64,000 nt of DNA, taken from NCBI GenBank assembly GCA_028023455.1, contig JAQFVV010006704.1, positions 280,501 to 344,500 of the forward strand, in the 5' to 3' direction. The notes beneath the pieces are model-generated. The model did no database searches. It saw nothing but the letters and a program-made list of their open reading frames with translations, and was not told the origin of the DNA. The stretch comes from Epiperipatus broadwayi. Lineage: Eukaryota > Onychophora > Udeonychophora > Euonychophora > Peripatidae. Position numbers and translations under genes: made by a program. Shown here piece by piece: positions 36,781 to 47,830 of this stretch; within the stretch, counting starts at the first letter, position 1; each line of letters opens with the position of its first letter.

Positions 36781-37503
36781 AAAGTGATGTGGCTTGATGT
36801 CACTCTAAATCGGTCACTTTTCATACTACGATTACAATTTTGCGCTCGTTTAAAAGATTTAAAAAATTCTGTAAGATGCTGCCCTTTCTTGAATTATTTT
36901 ACAACTAAAAATTAATAAATATGACCATATATGTCAAACAAAAGAAAAGCACCACCTTTTCTTGAATCTTATTGGCTGTTTAAATTTTGACAACAAAGAA
37001 AATGACTGCCAAAATGTAAAAAGTTATGATCGGTTTTTGTTTTATTTAAAAAATGATAAACAAATGTTTTAGACCATTTTAACCATATTTTTTGACAAAT
37101 TATAAATTATTTTGATAAAATATGCTAAAAATAAAATTATTTTGGAAAAATAGTTAAGTTGTTTAAGAAAAATTAATTGGTTTTTTTCTGCAACTAAAAT
37201 AGGCAAAGAAAATCATGTCGTAAGCAAAACATTTTGATTGGTAAGATTTCCTTTTACATTTTCCGCTAACAAAAATTTATAAAATTATATAATAACAATT
37301 TATTTTTGAAAAAAATTTCATTCACTTTCATAATCTGACAAATTATTAATATATTTTTTACAAATGAAACTAAAGTGAATATAATATTAAAAGATGAATA
37401 TATTTTGACAATTGACTTTGGTAATTGACACTTCAGTTTGTGAATTGGCCAATTAAAAGTTTTGACTTTTACCTCACTTGGCCAATAATATAATTAGCAG
37501 TTT
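36781..37503 (-). mobile_element. piggyBac-like non-autonomous element, copy B
   Basis: The reverse complement of this segment matches 46903-47664 in order. One end has TGCTAATTATATTATTGGCC and TCACAAACTGAAG; the middle shares the frequent TTTCTTTG and CCAAT motifs; the other end has TTAGAGTGAYRTCA. TTTAAA lies at both edges (36777-36782 and 37501-37506), consistent with TTAA-type insertion. There is no coding capacity. Identity to copy A is moderate, with internal indels. Confidence 0.6.
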
Positions 37504-37707
37504 AAAGGATAGTTTAAGCTCAATTAAATAAAAATAACTCAACTAAATTACTAATTACTTAGAAATGAATTTAATAATTATATTATAACACAATATCAAC
37601 TCACAAACTATTTTACACACTTCAAAATATAAAATTAACTTTATTCAGTCTTATATTATCTCTAACTATTTACTATTCACTCTTTATAAAATTATACATA
37701 AACTAAA

Positions 37708-37832
37708 TATTAATTTCTATCTTGAAAGCCTACTTATATTAAATATTAGAGCTACATCTTCATAATAACTCTTAAGTCATTATCCATTATATATTTTATA
37801 CTTATAATTATTTGACTGAAGTGAATTACATC
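37708..37832. repeat. Direct repeat unit 1 (about 125 bp)
   Basis: From TTAATTTCTATCTTGAAAGC to TATTTGACTGAAGTGAATTA this is almost identical to 38577-38698 in the same orientation about 870 bp away. It contains no gene. Confidence 0.9.
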
Positions 37833-38576
37833 ACTGAAATAGAATTTAGATAGTATGAGTTCCACATTAATTTACACAATAAATGTTATCATCTTCTCTT
37901 TTTTCTTTATTTTTTTCCTAAATAGCATAAACCTATAAGTTAAAATAGACAATTAAGACAATGTGCAAAAACACAAGATATAAACAAAATATTCCAGAAT
38001 AAAACTCTACCATATTCAATATATCAATACAAAAAATTAAATACTGTAGAGTTTATTGCAAAATATTTTCTCAAATAAAATTTAAAAATTTGCTTCCATT
38101 TTCTATATATAATGTGATAGATAATAATTTATTTATAAAATTGTTATATATCAATTTGTGACTATATATTAAAAATTTACTTATTTAAAATTTAAGATAA
38201 ATTTTAAAATTGGGTTTTAAATTTTTCCTTAAACTCTATTTTTACAATCTCATTTGTGTGGTGGACTTCAGATTTTTTTGCATCTGAATATAGTTACATA
38301 CTTGATTACTTAACTTAAATTGTTAACAACATATGCACAGAGAGAAATGATCTCATAACTCACAACACAGCAAATGTTTTAAAAAAAGAAATAATGAACA
38401 TAGACAAAAATTCATTATATAAATATTAAAATAAAGTCTATTATGACTTAAATGTTGAAAAAGTATGAGAAGGTACTATTTATGTTTTTGAGATACTATA
38501 AATTATTTAAAATTAAATAAAAAGACCTTTGATATAAATTGATTTAAATTATCAGATTTGCTTACATAACCTAAGC

Positions 38577-38698
38577 ATTAATTTCTATCTTGAAAGTCTA
38601 CTTATATTAAATATTAGAGCTACATCTTTATAATAACTCTTAAGTCATTATCCATTATGTATTTTATACTTATAATTATTTGACTGGAGTAAATTATT
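38577..38698. repeat. Direct repeat unit 2 (about 125 bp)
   Basis: Second copy of the 37708-37832 unit with only a handful of differences, so the duplication is recent or conserved. The intervening 740 bp is ordinary A+T DNA. Confidence 0.9.
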
Positions 38699-39408
38699 TA
38701 CAGGAATCTAAATTATAAATGTGATAAAAACTAATTTGTATTGTAAGGAACTTGTAATCATAAAAGTTAGTTTCGGTATGTTTGCATTAGATGAGATTTA
38801 AAAAAAATTAAGAAACTAAACTTGAATTTATTTTGCTTTGATGAATGTAAGATAAATAATGATTATTGTATTGCAATCATAAAATTGCTTTTATTAATTA
38901 AAAAAAATGTGTCATTTCAATTCTCATTAATCTGTATAATCTTTACAGTGACCATAAAATCTGAGGACTAAAGGTAATGTAAGTAGGAAATTACTATCAG
39001 TGTATTTGCTTGACAAGTTTGAGATGTCCAGAAGTTCATGCCATTAGCACTCTTTGTGATGACCCACAACTAATATATGTAAAACTACCACTTAATAGGT
39101 CTGAAGTATAATGATTATAGAAGCTGAACATGAATTACAAGCAATGAGCAGCTGATTTGCCAATTTGGGGGGAGGGAATATGTTTATAAAACAATTTTTA
39201 TAGAAGTGTGACCTATTTGTATATACAAGCAAATGAAGGACATCTGAAATCACTAAAATGTATACTATTTATACATGAAATCTGTTTTATCTCAATAGAT
39301 GGATCAGATAAAGGAAATCTATATACAATAAAAAAATTCATAGCAATACATATATATGAAGTATAGATGAAGAAATGTACTGTTAAAAATAATATATATA
39401 TATATAAA
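38699..39408. other. No gene seen
   Basis: A slightly more balanced patch at 39000-39180 has no open frame or family I recognise. Confidence 0.5.
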
Positions 39409-40116
39409 ATGATAAACAAAAATGCAAGTTAAAAAACTTGCTAACGCTTGTATTTATGTCCACAGATGGCGTCTACCAAAAACGCCCATCAAGCGTATGT
39501 TTTGTTTACATAAACATCAGAGTAGTTAGTATTCACTATCTCTAACTATAATTCCACTTTCAGATCATGATTTCAAGCTATTTGCTATCATCAGTGAAAG
39601 ACAGGAATAAAGAAACTAGATCTAAATACAAACTCTGAGCGTTTATGAAACAATTTCTATTCAGCTTGCAAGCGTGAATTTTTTAGACACGTAATGTCTT
39701 CAAACTCAGCATAGCAAACCAGATAGCTATATGGGTCTGATCTCAGTTCAGCATCACCACATAGTAGAAGCCTCTGCAATCTATATCATTGCAAGAAAGA
39801 CCTCAAAGGTACATTTATGATAAACAAAAATGCAAGTTAAAAAACTATCTGGTTTGCTATGCTGAGTTTGAAGACATTACGTGTCTAAAAAATTCACGCT
39901 TGCAAGCTGAATAGAAATTGTTTCATAAACGCTCAGAGTTTGTATTTAGATCTAGTTTCTTTATTCCTGTCTTTCACTGACGATAGCAAATAGCTTGAAA
40001 TCATGATCTGAAAGTGGAATTATAGTTAGAGATAGTGAATACTAACTACTCTGACGTTTATGTAAACAAAACATACGCTTGATGGGCGTTTTTGGTAGAA
40101 CGCCATCTGTGGACAT
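39409..40116. mobile_element. Nearly perfect foldback element with an internal 30-bp direct repeat
   Basis: Left arm 39456-39726 and right arm 39845-40116 are reverse complements over about 270 bp with only about three differences (one 1-bp indel and two substitutions). The outer ends are ATGTCCACAGATGGCG. The spacer is 118 bp. A perfect 30-bp direct repeat starting ATGATAAACAAAAATGC occurs at 39409-39438, outside the left arm, and at 39817-39846, ending exactly at the inner start of the right arm. No reading frame crosses it. The high arm identity points to a young event or to gene conversion between the arms. The spacer motif GGTCTGATCTCAGTTCA links it to the F2 foldback at 3187-3873. Confidence 0.92.
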
Positions 40117-40382
40117 ATATATATATAATGGCATATTGTTTTAAATACTGATTTCAACATTAAAAAATTGCAATAAAAAAAGTATTTATTCCTTAAAAGA
40201 AATGTAATTTCTTTTACACTAAATTAATAAATTAAATCAATAACAAACAAACTCAGTGTTCTATTTTAAAAATAGCCCATTAATTTCAATAAATACAAAA
40301 CAAACCACATGCAAACTTCTTCTTTATAAATCTTGATTTATTATATGAACAATATATTATAAAGAACAAAAATACTCCAACA

Positions 40383-40416
40383 TTTCAACTACATTCTTTT
40401 ATAGTCTTTATCAAGG
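40383..40416 (-). ncRNA. Degenerate hammerhead motif, left arm
   Basis: The minus strand reads CTTGATAA, then a hairpin GACTA...TAGTT, then GAAATGTTGG. This is close to the widespread PLE form CTGATGA-stem II-CGAAACGTTGG with CpG-to-TpG type changes. The core deviates (TTGATAA), so it is probably inactive. Confidence 0.45.
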
Positions 40417-40570
40417 AACAACTAAAAAATACATAAAACCAATAAATATAAATACAAATATTTGTTAGAAAAGTTTTAAGATAAGAGTTATTTGTATTTG
40501 CTATATGTATTGGATTATTGTGGATATTTGTATTTATATTTATTATTTTTTAATGTATTTTTTAGTTGTT

Positions 40571-40610
40571 CTTTGATAAAGACTATAAAAGAATATAGTC
40601 AAAATATTGG
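40571..40610 (+). ncRNA. Degenerate hammerhead motif, right arm
   Basis: CTTTGATAA, hairpin GACTAT...ATAGTC, then AAAATATTGG. Stem II is a perfect 6-bp helix, but the GAAA is AAAA and the CUGAUGA is altered, so cleavage is unlikely. Confidence 0.4.
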
Positions 40611-40689
40611 AGTATTTTTTTGTACTTTATAATAAATAGTTCATCTAATAAATCAAAATTTATAAAAAAATTTGTCTGTGATTTGTTTT

Positions 40690-41423
40690 GTACATATATT
40701 TCCATTAACTTGTGTTAAAAAATAAAATTAAAAAAATAAACAATTTTGAATGTAGTATTTAAAATGGGTTAAAACAACTTCAAGTTTTATATGTAGGACA
40801 AAGAGACTGAACAATTTGTTTTTTTTTTCATTGTTTAAGATAGCTTGTGGTTTTAAGACCTGTAGAGGTCCCTACTATTGCATTTTATATGCATGTGCTT
40901 GAGGCTACAGCCTTAATGAATATTATTTACGTAATAAATGTGCATTTAAATAAATTTATAATTATAAATGATTTAGGAAAATATAAAAGAATTGACAATT
41001 GTTTTTAATGCGTAAATGTTTTTATTTTTATGTTAAGGATAAATGAAATCTAAATTGCTTTAAAAATTATTTATACACTGGGGTATCATTTTATGCGGTA
41101 GATATGTTCCACAGAAAACCCACATTAAAATAAATTGCACAAAAATAGACTTAACTTACCTTGAAAAATGGGGGATAGGATCTGTAATTTTCAAAATTCA
41201 CATAAAAGCAAAGCAATAAGGAAAAATTACTTTAAAATTCACATTAAAAAAAAAGCAAATAAAGTATGAATAATAAAAAATTTCAAATATTTGAAAAAAA
41301 TTAATATAAGACAAACTTTTTTTACTTTTTTTATTAACTATAATATTTAATTTTACATTTTTCATACATATTTTAATCATTAACTGCTAGCATTCATTTG
41401 TAGACTGCTAAGAAATCAAATTC
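40690..41423. other. No gene seen; A+T-rich spacer
   Basis: Nothing recognised. Confidence 0.6.
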
Positions 41424-41513
41424 AATGTGATGTGATGTATTGTAGCTTCTCCTTATACAAAGTCAAGAATCTCTCAGCAATTACACCAGAGAAACCTGTT
41501 AGCCACTTTATTT
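41424..41513 (-). repeat. LINE 3' tail, copy B
   Basis: About 90 bp matching 22255-22345, ending in an ATCACATCACAT-type tail on the minus strand. No coding part of the LINE is attached, so this is a severely 5'-truncated insertion. Confidence 0.7.
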
Positions 41514-42760
41514 TTATTTGTGATGTGATGTACAACTAGCACCAGTTTCAGTCTTGTGTTGTGTTAATGGTTTTCTGTTTCTATATTAAAAACATGAAAT
41601 GCATACAAAACAAAAAGATTATACATTATCATTAGAAAGATTATTTTCAGTTTATAAAATCTTCGTTTTTTATTTTAAAAATTTTTAAAAGTTTAAAATT
41701 TTTGAATATTTATTGCCATATTTTTATATGTAAGTATAAATCTATTATTATTATTTACTCATTAGTATAAGTAGGTTATTTACAAAGAAGCTAAGTTTCT
41801 AAATACAGCTTCAGGCCATATTCACGTTAGCTGCTAAGATAACGTTATATTTTTGGGAGAAAAAAAAGTGACAAGTGAAAATAAGTTATTAATAATTTAA
41901 ATTTCTTGATATCTAATAAATATAGTGAAATATGAAAGATATTAAGAAGAAACATGAATCGCATAACTTCAAAATTGGATTAAAATAATCTGCATAAAAC
42001 AAGACCCAGGTGTATATCATAAAATAATTTGGGCTATAGATTAAAAATAAATCAAAATTAATAAATGAAATTTCTTATATGGATATGTATTTTCTATAAA
42101 TTTATATATTATTTTTTATAAAATAATAATGTAGCTATATATATTTTAGAAGCAAATTAATTATTGAGAATTGAAATATTTTTTATTATTTATATATTTT
42201 TAAAATGGTTAAACCATATGTATATAAAATTAAAAAAGTCAACACTTAGACAATTCCATATCAATAGCAATCAACAAACTGTTATCAAGGCAACTTCCTT
42301 TTAACAATAAAGATGGTATCCCACCTTTATTTATAGTCCAATAAATTTATATAGATTGCAACTTGACCACAGAGATTGAGATTATTAATGCAAAAAAGTT
42401 TAAACACATAAACATAACCTGTTCTGATTGCAAACTAATAAATAATCAATTATAACATTACTATCTGCAATCATAATTTTCAAATTGCATTCAAAATATA
42501 TATTAAAATCAAATTAATAATTAAACAATTGTAATATTTTTTTTATATATTTGTATTATTAAAAAAATATTTGTAAGATTTTTAATGTTTATTATTATTA
42601 CTAGTAATTAATTAATAAAATTATTAAGCATTATTTAAGTTATTGCCCTAAATTTATTAAAACCTTGATTATGCATTTTGTCTTTTTTTTTATTCATATA
42701 TGATCAACAGAGTTTTTTTTTTAGGTATTTAGAAGCTAACTTCAGGCAATAATTGATTGT
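41514..42760. other. No gene seen; A+T-rich spacer
   Basis: Nothing recognised. Confidence 0.6.
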
Positions 42761-42770
42761 AATATGTACA

Positions 42771-45700
42771 TGGCTGCAGAAAGGAGTTTGCTATTAACTG
42801 AAAGGAGACCCTTTGATTCCTCTTGGAGGCCTTAAAGGAACCGAGCAGGGCAAATTCCTAATGTCCACTCCATACGTTCTTGTCGTTGCAGCTGTTATTA
42901 CTATGTGATTATTCATATAGTATACGAACATGGATGGGCTGCTCACCAACACGCATTAGCCAGCATGGTGAGTTTATTGGCTTTTTACCTCTGAGTTTAA
43001 GATCAAAAAACACCATGGTCTTTCTTCTCAGTGCCTGATAAGGCAGAATAAATGTTGGTGTAAATGATAAATATTTTTCCAATACATATATACAATTATG
43101 ACAGACAAAAATAAAGCATGGCCCTTATTCCCAGGAGGCTGTAAAGTCACCAACCAAGGCAGCGGTTGGTGGCCGAAGGCGGAGGGTGCTAAGAATCCCC
43201 TGATTGCGGACCCAGGCTGCCATTTGATGACGACTTTTTATTTAGGTACTTACAACTGCAGATCACTTTCAAGTGAAGGAAGATTGCAAGAATTAGAAGA
43301 AGAATTGTCTTATATTAAATGGGACATTATTGGACTTTGTGAAGTTATAAGAAAAGGAGAAGAAACAATTGATTTAAAAAGTGGACATATACTCTATTAT
43401 AAAGGCACACATATTGGAAATACAAGTGGAGTAGGATTCATTATAAATAAAAAGTGGAAGAACAATATTGTGGAGATTGATGGTGTATCGGACAGAGTGG
43501 CAAGATTAGTTATACAACTTAATAGCAGATACCAAATGCAGATAATTCAGGTTTATGCCCCAACAAGTTCTCATAGTGATGAAGTAGTAGAAGATTTTTA
43601 TACAGATGTACAAAAGGCTTTTGATCAGAGTAAACAACATTTTAAAATTGTTATGGGAGACTTTAATGCTAGAATTGGTAGACAAATGAAAGATGAAATT
43701 GCTGTAGGTAATTTTGGTTATGGTAATAGAAATTAGAGAGGACATAGACTTGTGGAGTTTGCAGAAAAAAGAAAAACTTTATATTATGAATTCATTTTTT
43801 GAGAAAAATGTTAAAAGGAAATGGACATGGAAGCATCCAAATGAAGGTACAGCAGAATTGGATTATATTTTGACTAACAGAAAATACATATTTCAAGATT
43901 GTAATGTTCTTAATAAATTTAACACAGGAAGTGATCATTGATTAGCAAGGTGTAAGTTACGTGTTAATGTAAAACTAGAGAGACAAAAATTATTAAGAAA
44001 AACAATATTTACAGTTGATATTCCTAATCTTCAGAAACATTCTAATGAATTTAAATTAGAACTTACAAATAGGTTTCAAGTGTTAGGAGATTTTGAACAT
44101 GATTCAGATTTGAATGAAATTAATATGAAAATAACTGATACACTTTTAAAAACTGCAACAAACATAGCTGGTAGAAAAAAGCAGCAATTGACTAATAAAA
44201 TTTCTACTGAGACTAGAGAATTTATGAAGAAAAGAAGGAATATGAAGATATACAAAAATGATGTATTAAAAAGAATTGAATATCTCGAATTTTGTAAAAT
44301 TGTACAGAAAAGAGTTGAAAATGATATAAGAAAGTATAACTGTGAAATAGCAAGGAAAGCTGTAGAAGAAAATAAAAGTCTCAAAAATGTTAAGCAACAT
44401 TTTGGTATTGGTAGGAAATTTATATCTGCAATAAGAAAAAAAGATGGAATTATTACTAAAAAGAGAGATGACATCATGAAATTGGTAGAAGATTTTTATC
44501 AAGAATTATATAGTAATAAAGAACAAGTACCTCCTATATCTATTACATCTTCCGAATTGCCCAGAATTTTAAATGAAGAATTGAGACATGCAATTAAATG
44601 TATGAAGAAAGGAAAGGCTCCAAAAAATGATGGAATTATAATTGATATATTAAAAGAAGCAGGTGAAGAAATAGAAACAATTTTAGCAAAGTTTTATACC
44701 AAATGTCTAAATGATAAAGATGTACCGGAAGATTGGAAGAATGCAGTAATAATATTAATATTTAAAAAAGATGATAAAGAAGATATTAGAAATTACAGAC
44801 CTATCAGCCTTTTATCAGTTTTATATAAAATTTTTACCAAGATAATTACAACTCGTCTACAGAGAACTTTGGATTTCCACCAACCAAGAGAACAAGCTGG
44901 GTTTAAAAGTGGTTTTAGTACAATAGATCATATCCAGGTATTGAGAGAAGTCATAGAAAGGACAAACGAATATGAGTTGTCATTATGATTTGGATTTGTA
45001 GATTATGAAAAGGCATTCGATTCTATACACATTTCTTCAGTGATTAAAGCATTGGATCATCAAGGTATAGATCCAGGATATTGTCATATTTTAAAGAATA
45101 TTTATAAAAATGCAACAGCAACAATTAGATTACATAATGATACTGGAAAAATCAACATTGAGAAAGGTGTAAGACAAGGTGACTCCATATGTCCAAAACT
45201 CTTTACAGCAGTGCTGCAAGAAGTATTTTGTGGATTAAAATGGGAAACTAAAGGAGTGAAAGTAAATGGAGAGTATTTAAGTCATTTAGATTTTGCAGAT
45301 GATGTAGTTGTTTTTGCAAATAATGCTTCAGAGCTGCAGGAAATGTTGCAGGAGTTAGCAGATGAAAGTAGAAAAGTAGGACTAAAGATAAATGTTAAAA
45401 AGACTAAAGTAATGTTTAATCGATTTGCTCAAAATATGAAAATAAAGATTGATTATGAAGAATTAGAAGAAGTTAACAGTTACAAATACCTTGGTCAGAT
45501 TATTAATACAGATGGAAACATAATGGAGGAAATTAATCATAGAATTAAACTTGGTTGGAGTGCTTTTGGTAGAAATAACTTGATACTAAAAGGAAATATG
45601 CCTATGTGTTTGAAAAGAAAGGTTTTTAACAAATGTGTTTTACCAGTTCTTACTTATGGATCTGAGACTTGGACACTTAATAGAAGAGCAATACAGAGAC

Positions 45701-46070
45701 TTCAGACCACTCAAAGGAGTATGGAGAGATGTATGTTGGGAGTAACAAGAAGAGATCGAAAACGCAATGTATGGGTAAGAGAACAAACAGGTGTTATTGA
45801 CCTTATTGAAAAAATTAAAAGATTGAAATGGAGTTGGGCTGGACATATTGCTAGAAGAGATGATAATAGATGGACAATTGAAATTTTAAACTGGATTCCA
45901 AGAGATTGTAAAAGACCCAGAAAGAGACCACATGTGAGATGGATGGATGAAATAAGAAAATGTGCAGGGGTGTTGTGGAGAAGAGAAGCTAAAGATCGGA
46001 GAAGATGGATTAAACTTGGAGAGACCTTCATCCTGCAGTGGATTGATAATGGTTGATGATGATGATGATG
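42771..46070 (+). mobile_element. RTE-clade LINE copy 1, full length with 12-bp TSD
   Basis: The element starts TGGCTGCAGAAAGG and ends with a (TGA)n tail, the hallmark RTE 3' end. A perfect 12-bp direct repeat AATATGTACATG flanks it (42761-42772 and 46071-46082), overlapping the first two bases of the element. The 5' UTR is about 330 bp, then one apurinic-endonuclease plus RT polyprotein region of about 986 codons. Full length, an intact target duplication and few lesions mark this as the youngest RTE insertion in the window. Confidence 0.95.
43098..46056 (+). pseudogene. RTE endonuclease/reverse transcriptase ORF, four lesions
   Basis: The protein nicks target DNA and copies the element RNA into it. 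Endonuclease landmarks: N53 in TYNCRSL, E82 in GLCEVIRKGEE, QVYAPTSSHS (151-160), GDFNARIG (187-194) and, later, TGSDH. RT landmarks: KGKAPKNDG, NYRPISLLSVLYK, YEKAFDSI, GVRQGDSICPKLF, the catalytic FADD (codons at 45292-45303), GLKINVKKTKVM and YKYLGQII. The C-terminus has WAGHIARRDDNRW and RPRKRPHVRWMDEIRKCAG, and ends DNG with a stop at 46054-46056. Four lesions disable it: TAG at 43734-43736, a one-base frameshift in the A-rich stretch 43763-43777, TGA at 43939-43941 and TGA at 44986-44988. All others of the domains are readable. The start ATG at 43098 follows the 5' UTR and aligns with the start of copy 2. Confidence 0.95.
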
Positions 46071-46082
46071 AATATGTACATG

Positions 46083-46800
46083 TGGTTAATTTTTATAATT
46101 CTCTTTAGAATTATTTAGGTAATGCTTAGAAACTAAAAAATTATCTATAAAATTCATATATCTAATATATATATATTATGGTTATTACTTTTATTTTATT
46201 CAAGAACAGTCCACTATCTGATAGTCTGAATTGTGTTGATCAGATATTTAGTTTTAAAGACTTTTGGACAAGCATGCAGCGAATTTCATATTCATGTGAT
46301 AATGATTACTATTAAATTATATTATATATATATATTTTTTTCATGATAGCAATTTTTAAATCATTACGAATAATGCCTGAGGAAAGCTTGTTATCATCAG
46401 CTACTTGTATTACATATTTTGCTTGCATTATTTTTCATTTATTACAATATGTATGTACAAATTGTCAATGGTAGTATTTTATTATAGTGATGACAATAAT
46501 AATAAACAGAATAGAAAAGAAAAGAAACAATACAAATTATTTTCTCCAGTGAATTGTATATGTGTGAATGCCTGGTTTTGCATTTAATAACAATAAAAAA
46601 GTGATATCTTGTAAGAGCAATATTCATATTTACATGATCCTTATATTTAATGGAGATCAAGTTAAGAGTATCCTCCCCTCTTTCATTTTTTATAATAGTG
46701 ATCATCTTGATTATTAATTTTCTCAGGCCAACATATACTTTTATTCTATACCATGCTGAGTGTAAGGTTTCTTATATACGTTAATTATTTAACATTTAAA
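46083..46800. other. No gene seen
   Basis: Opposed short frames at 46405-46705 overlap and carry no family signature. Confidence 0.55.
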
Positions 46801-47830
46801 AAGAATTAATAAAAATACAAAACTATTAACAATAATTAAAATTTAATATATGCAAAATATATTTATTAATTAAATGACTTCAGTTATACAAAACGATTTT
46901 AACCCTTTAACCGCTAATTATATTATTGGTTGTATGAGGTAAAAAATCATCTTTTAATGGGCCAACTCACAAACTGAAGACAAAGCCTATTGTTAAAACA
47001 TATTCGCCTATAATATTAAATTCAACTCAGATACGTTTATAAAAAGTATATTACTAATTTTTCAGGTTATGAAAGAGAACGAAAGTTCTTTCAAAAATAA
47101 ATTGCTATTTATTTATTATAAAATATATTCAATTTCGGCAAACTTAAAGCGAATGTCTAAACAAAAAAGTGCTGACGCAAATGCTTTTTTTCAATTTTAC
47201 GTTACGGAAAAGTAAAGATTTCTTTTTGCTAGATCTTAAATATTTTTACTAAAATCTTCAATATTTTTCGAAAATAATTTTGTTTTTTTAGTATATTTTA
47301 TTAAAAAACTAATTTAATTTCTCAAATTATATTTTTTTGAATACTTAAATTGCATTCGAAATGAAAATCTCAGCGTTTTTCTTTATTTTCTTTGATCAGG
47401 CGGTTTCTTTGTTCTTTCCAGCCAATGAGAATGTTTTTTTCGGCTGAGAGCCGGCTGACAGCCAATCACCGACAAACTTCTTTCTTTGTTTAGTTTTAAA
47501 TGCGTTTTTTTTTTATTTTTTACTTGTAAAATAATTCGGAAGAGGGCACCATCTTACAGAACTTTTAAAAACCTAATCAATAACTGTCAAACGAATATTC
47601 TAGCCTTAAAACTAGCAGAATTAGAGTGATGTCAGATGTCGATGAGATGCCTCGTAAGAGGCGGTTAAATAAAATCTATCAAAATCATATACAGTTTTTA
47701 AATAATTACAAAGAATTAATAAAAATATAACTATTAACAATGATTAAAATTTAATACATGCAAAATATATTAATTAATTAAATGACTTCCGTTATACAAA
47801 ACAGTTTTAATAAAATCTATCAAAATCATT
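46801..47830. repeat. Tandem duplication, one unit carrying an insertion
   Basis: A unit starting AAGAATTAATAAAAATA occurs at 46801 and again at 47711, with matching sequence through ATGACTTCMGTTATACAAAA to TTTTAATAAAATCTATCAAA. In unit 1 this match is interrupted at TTAA by the 762-bp element at 46903-47664. Unit 2 (to about 47830) is uninterrupted and shows the empty site. Confidence 0.85.
46903..47664 (+). mobile_element. piggyBac-like non-autonomous element, copy A, with TTAA target site
   Basis: The element is bordered by TTAA on both sides (46899-46902 and 47665-47668). Its left end CCCTTTAACCGCTAATTATA resembles the CCCTTT-type piggyBac terminus; the right end is ...AAGAGGCGG. Removing the element and one TTAA restores the sequence of the neighbouring duplicate unit at 47795-47830 except for about one base. 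There is no coding capacity. A second copy is at 36781-37503. The termini are not well matched to each other, so superfamily assignment rests mainly on TTAA and the left end. Confidence 0.65.

Larger units (their letters stand above)
40298..40689. mobile_element. Penelope-type inverted repeat with degenerate hammerhead motifs
   Basis: Arm 40298-40462 matches the reverse complement of 40524-40689. Each arm contains a hammerhead-like core in mirror orientation and then AATATTGGAGTATTT-type sequence. The two arms are about 80-85 percent alike by eye. A different family member from 7272-9272. Confidence 0.65.

Noticed and set aside
39409-39846. CRISPR-like direct repeats (30 bp)
   Set aside because: Only two copies, 408 bp apart, in eukaryotic repeat DNA; no array or cas genes.
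43506-46031. Minus-strand frames opposite the RTE copy 1 coding region
   Set aside because: Antisense of a confidently identified LINE ORF.
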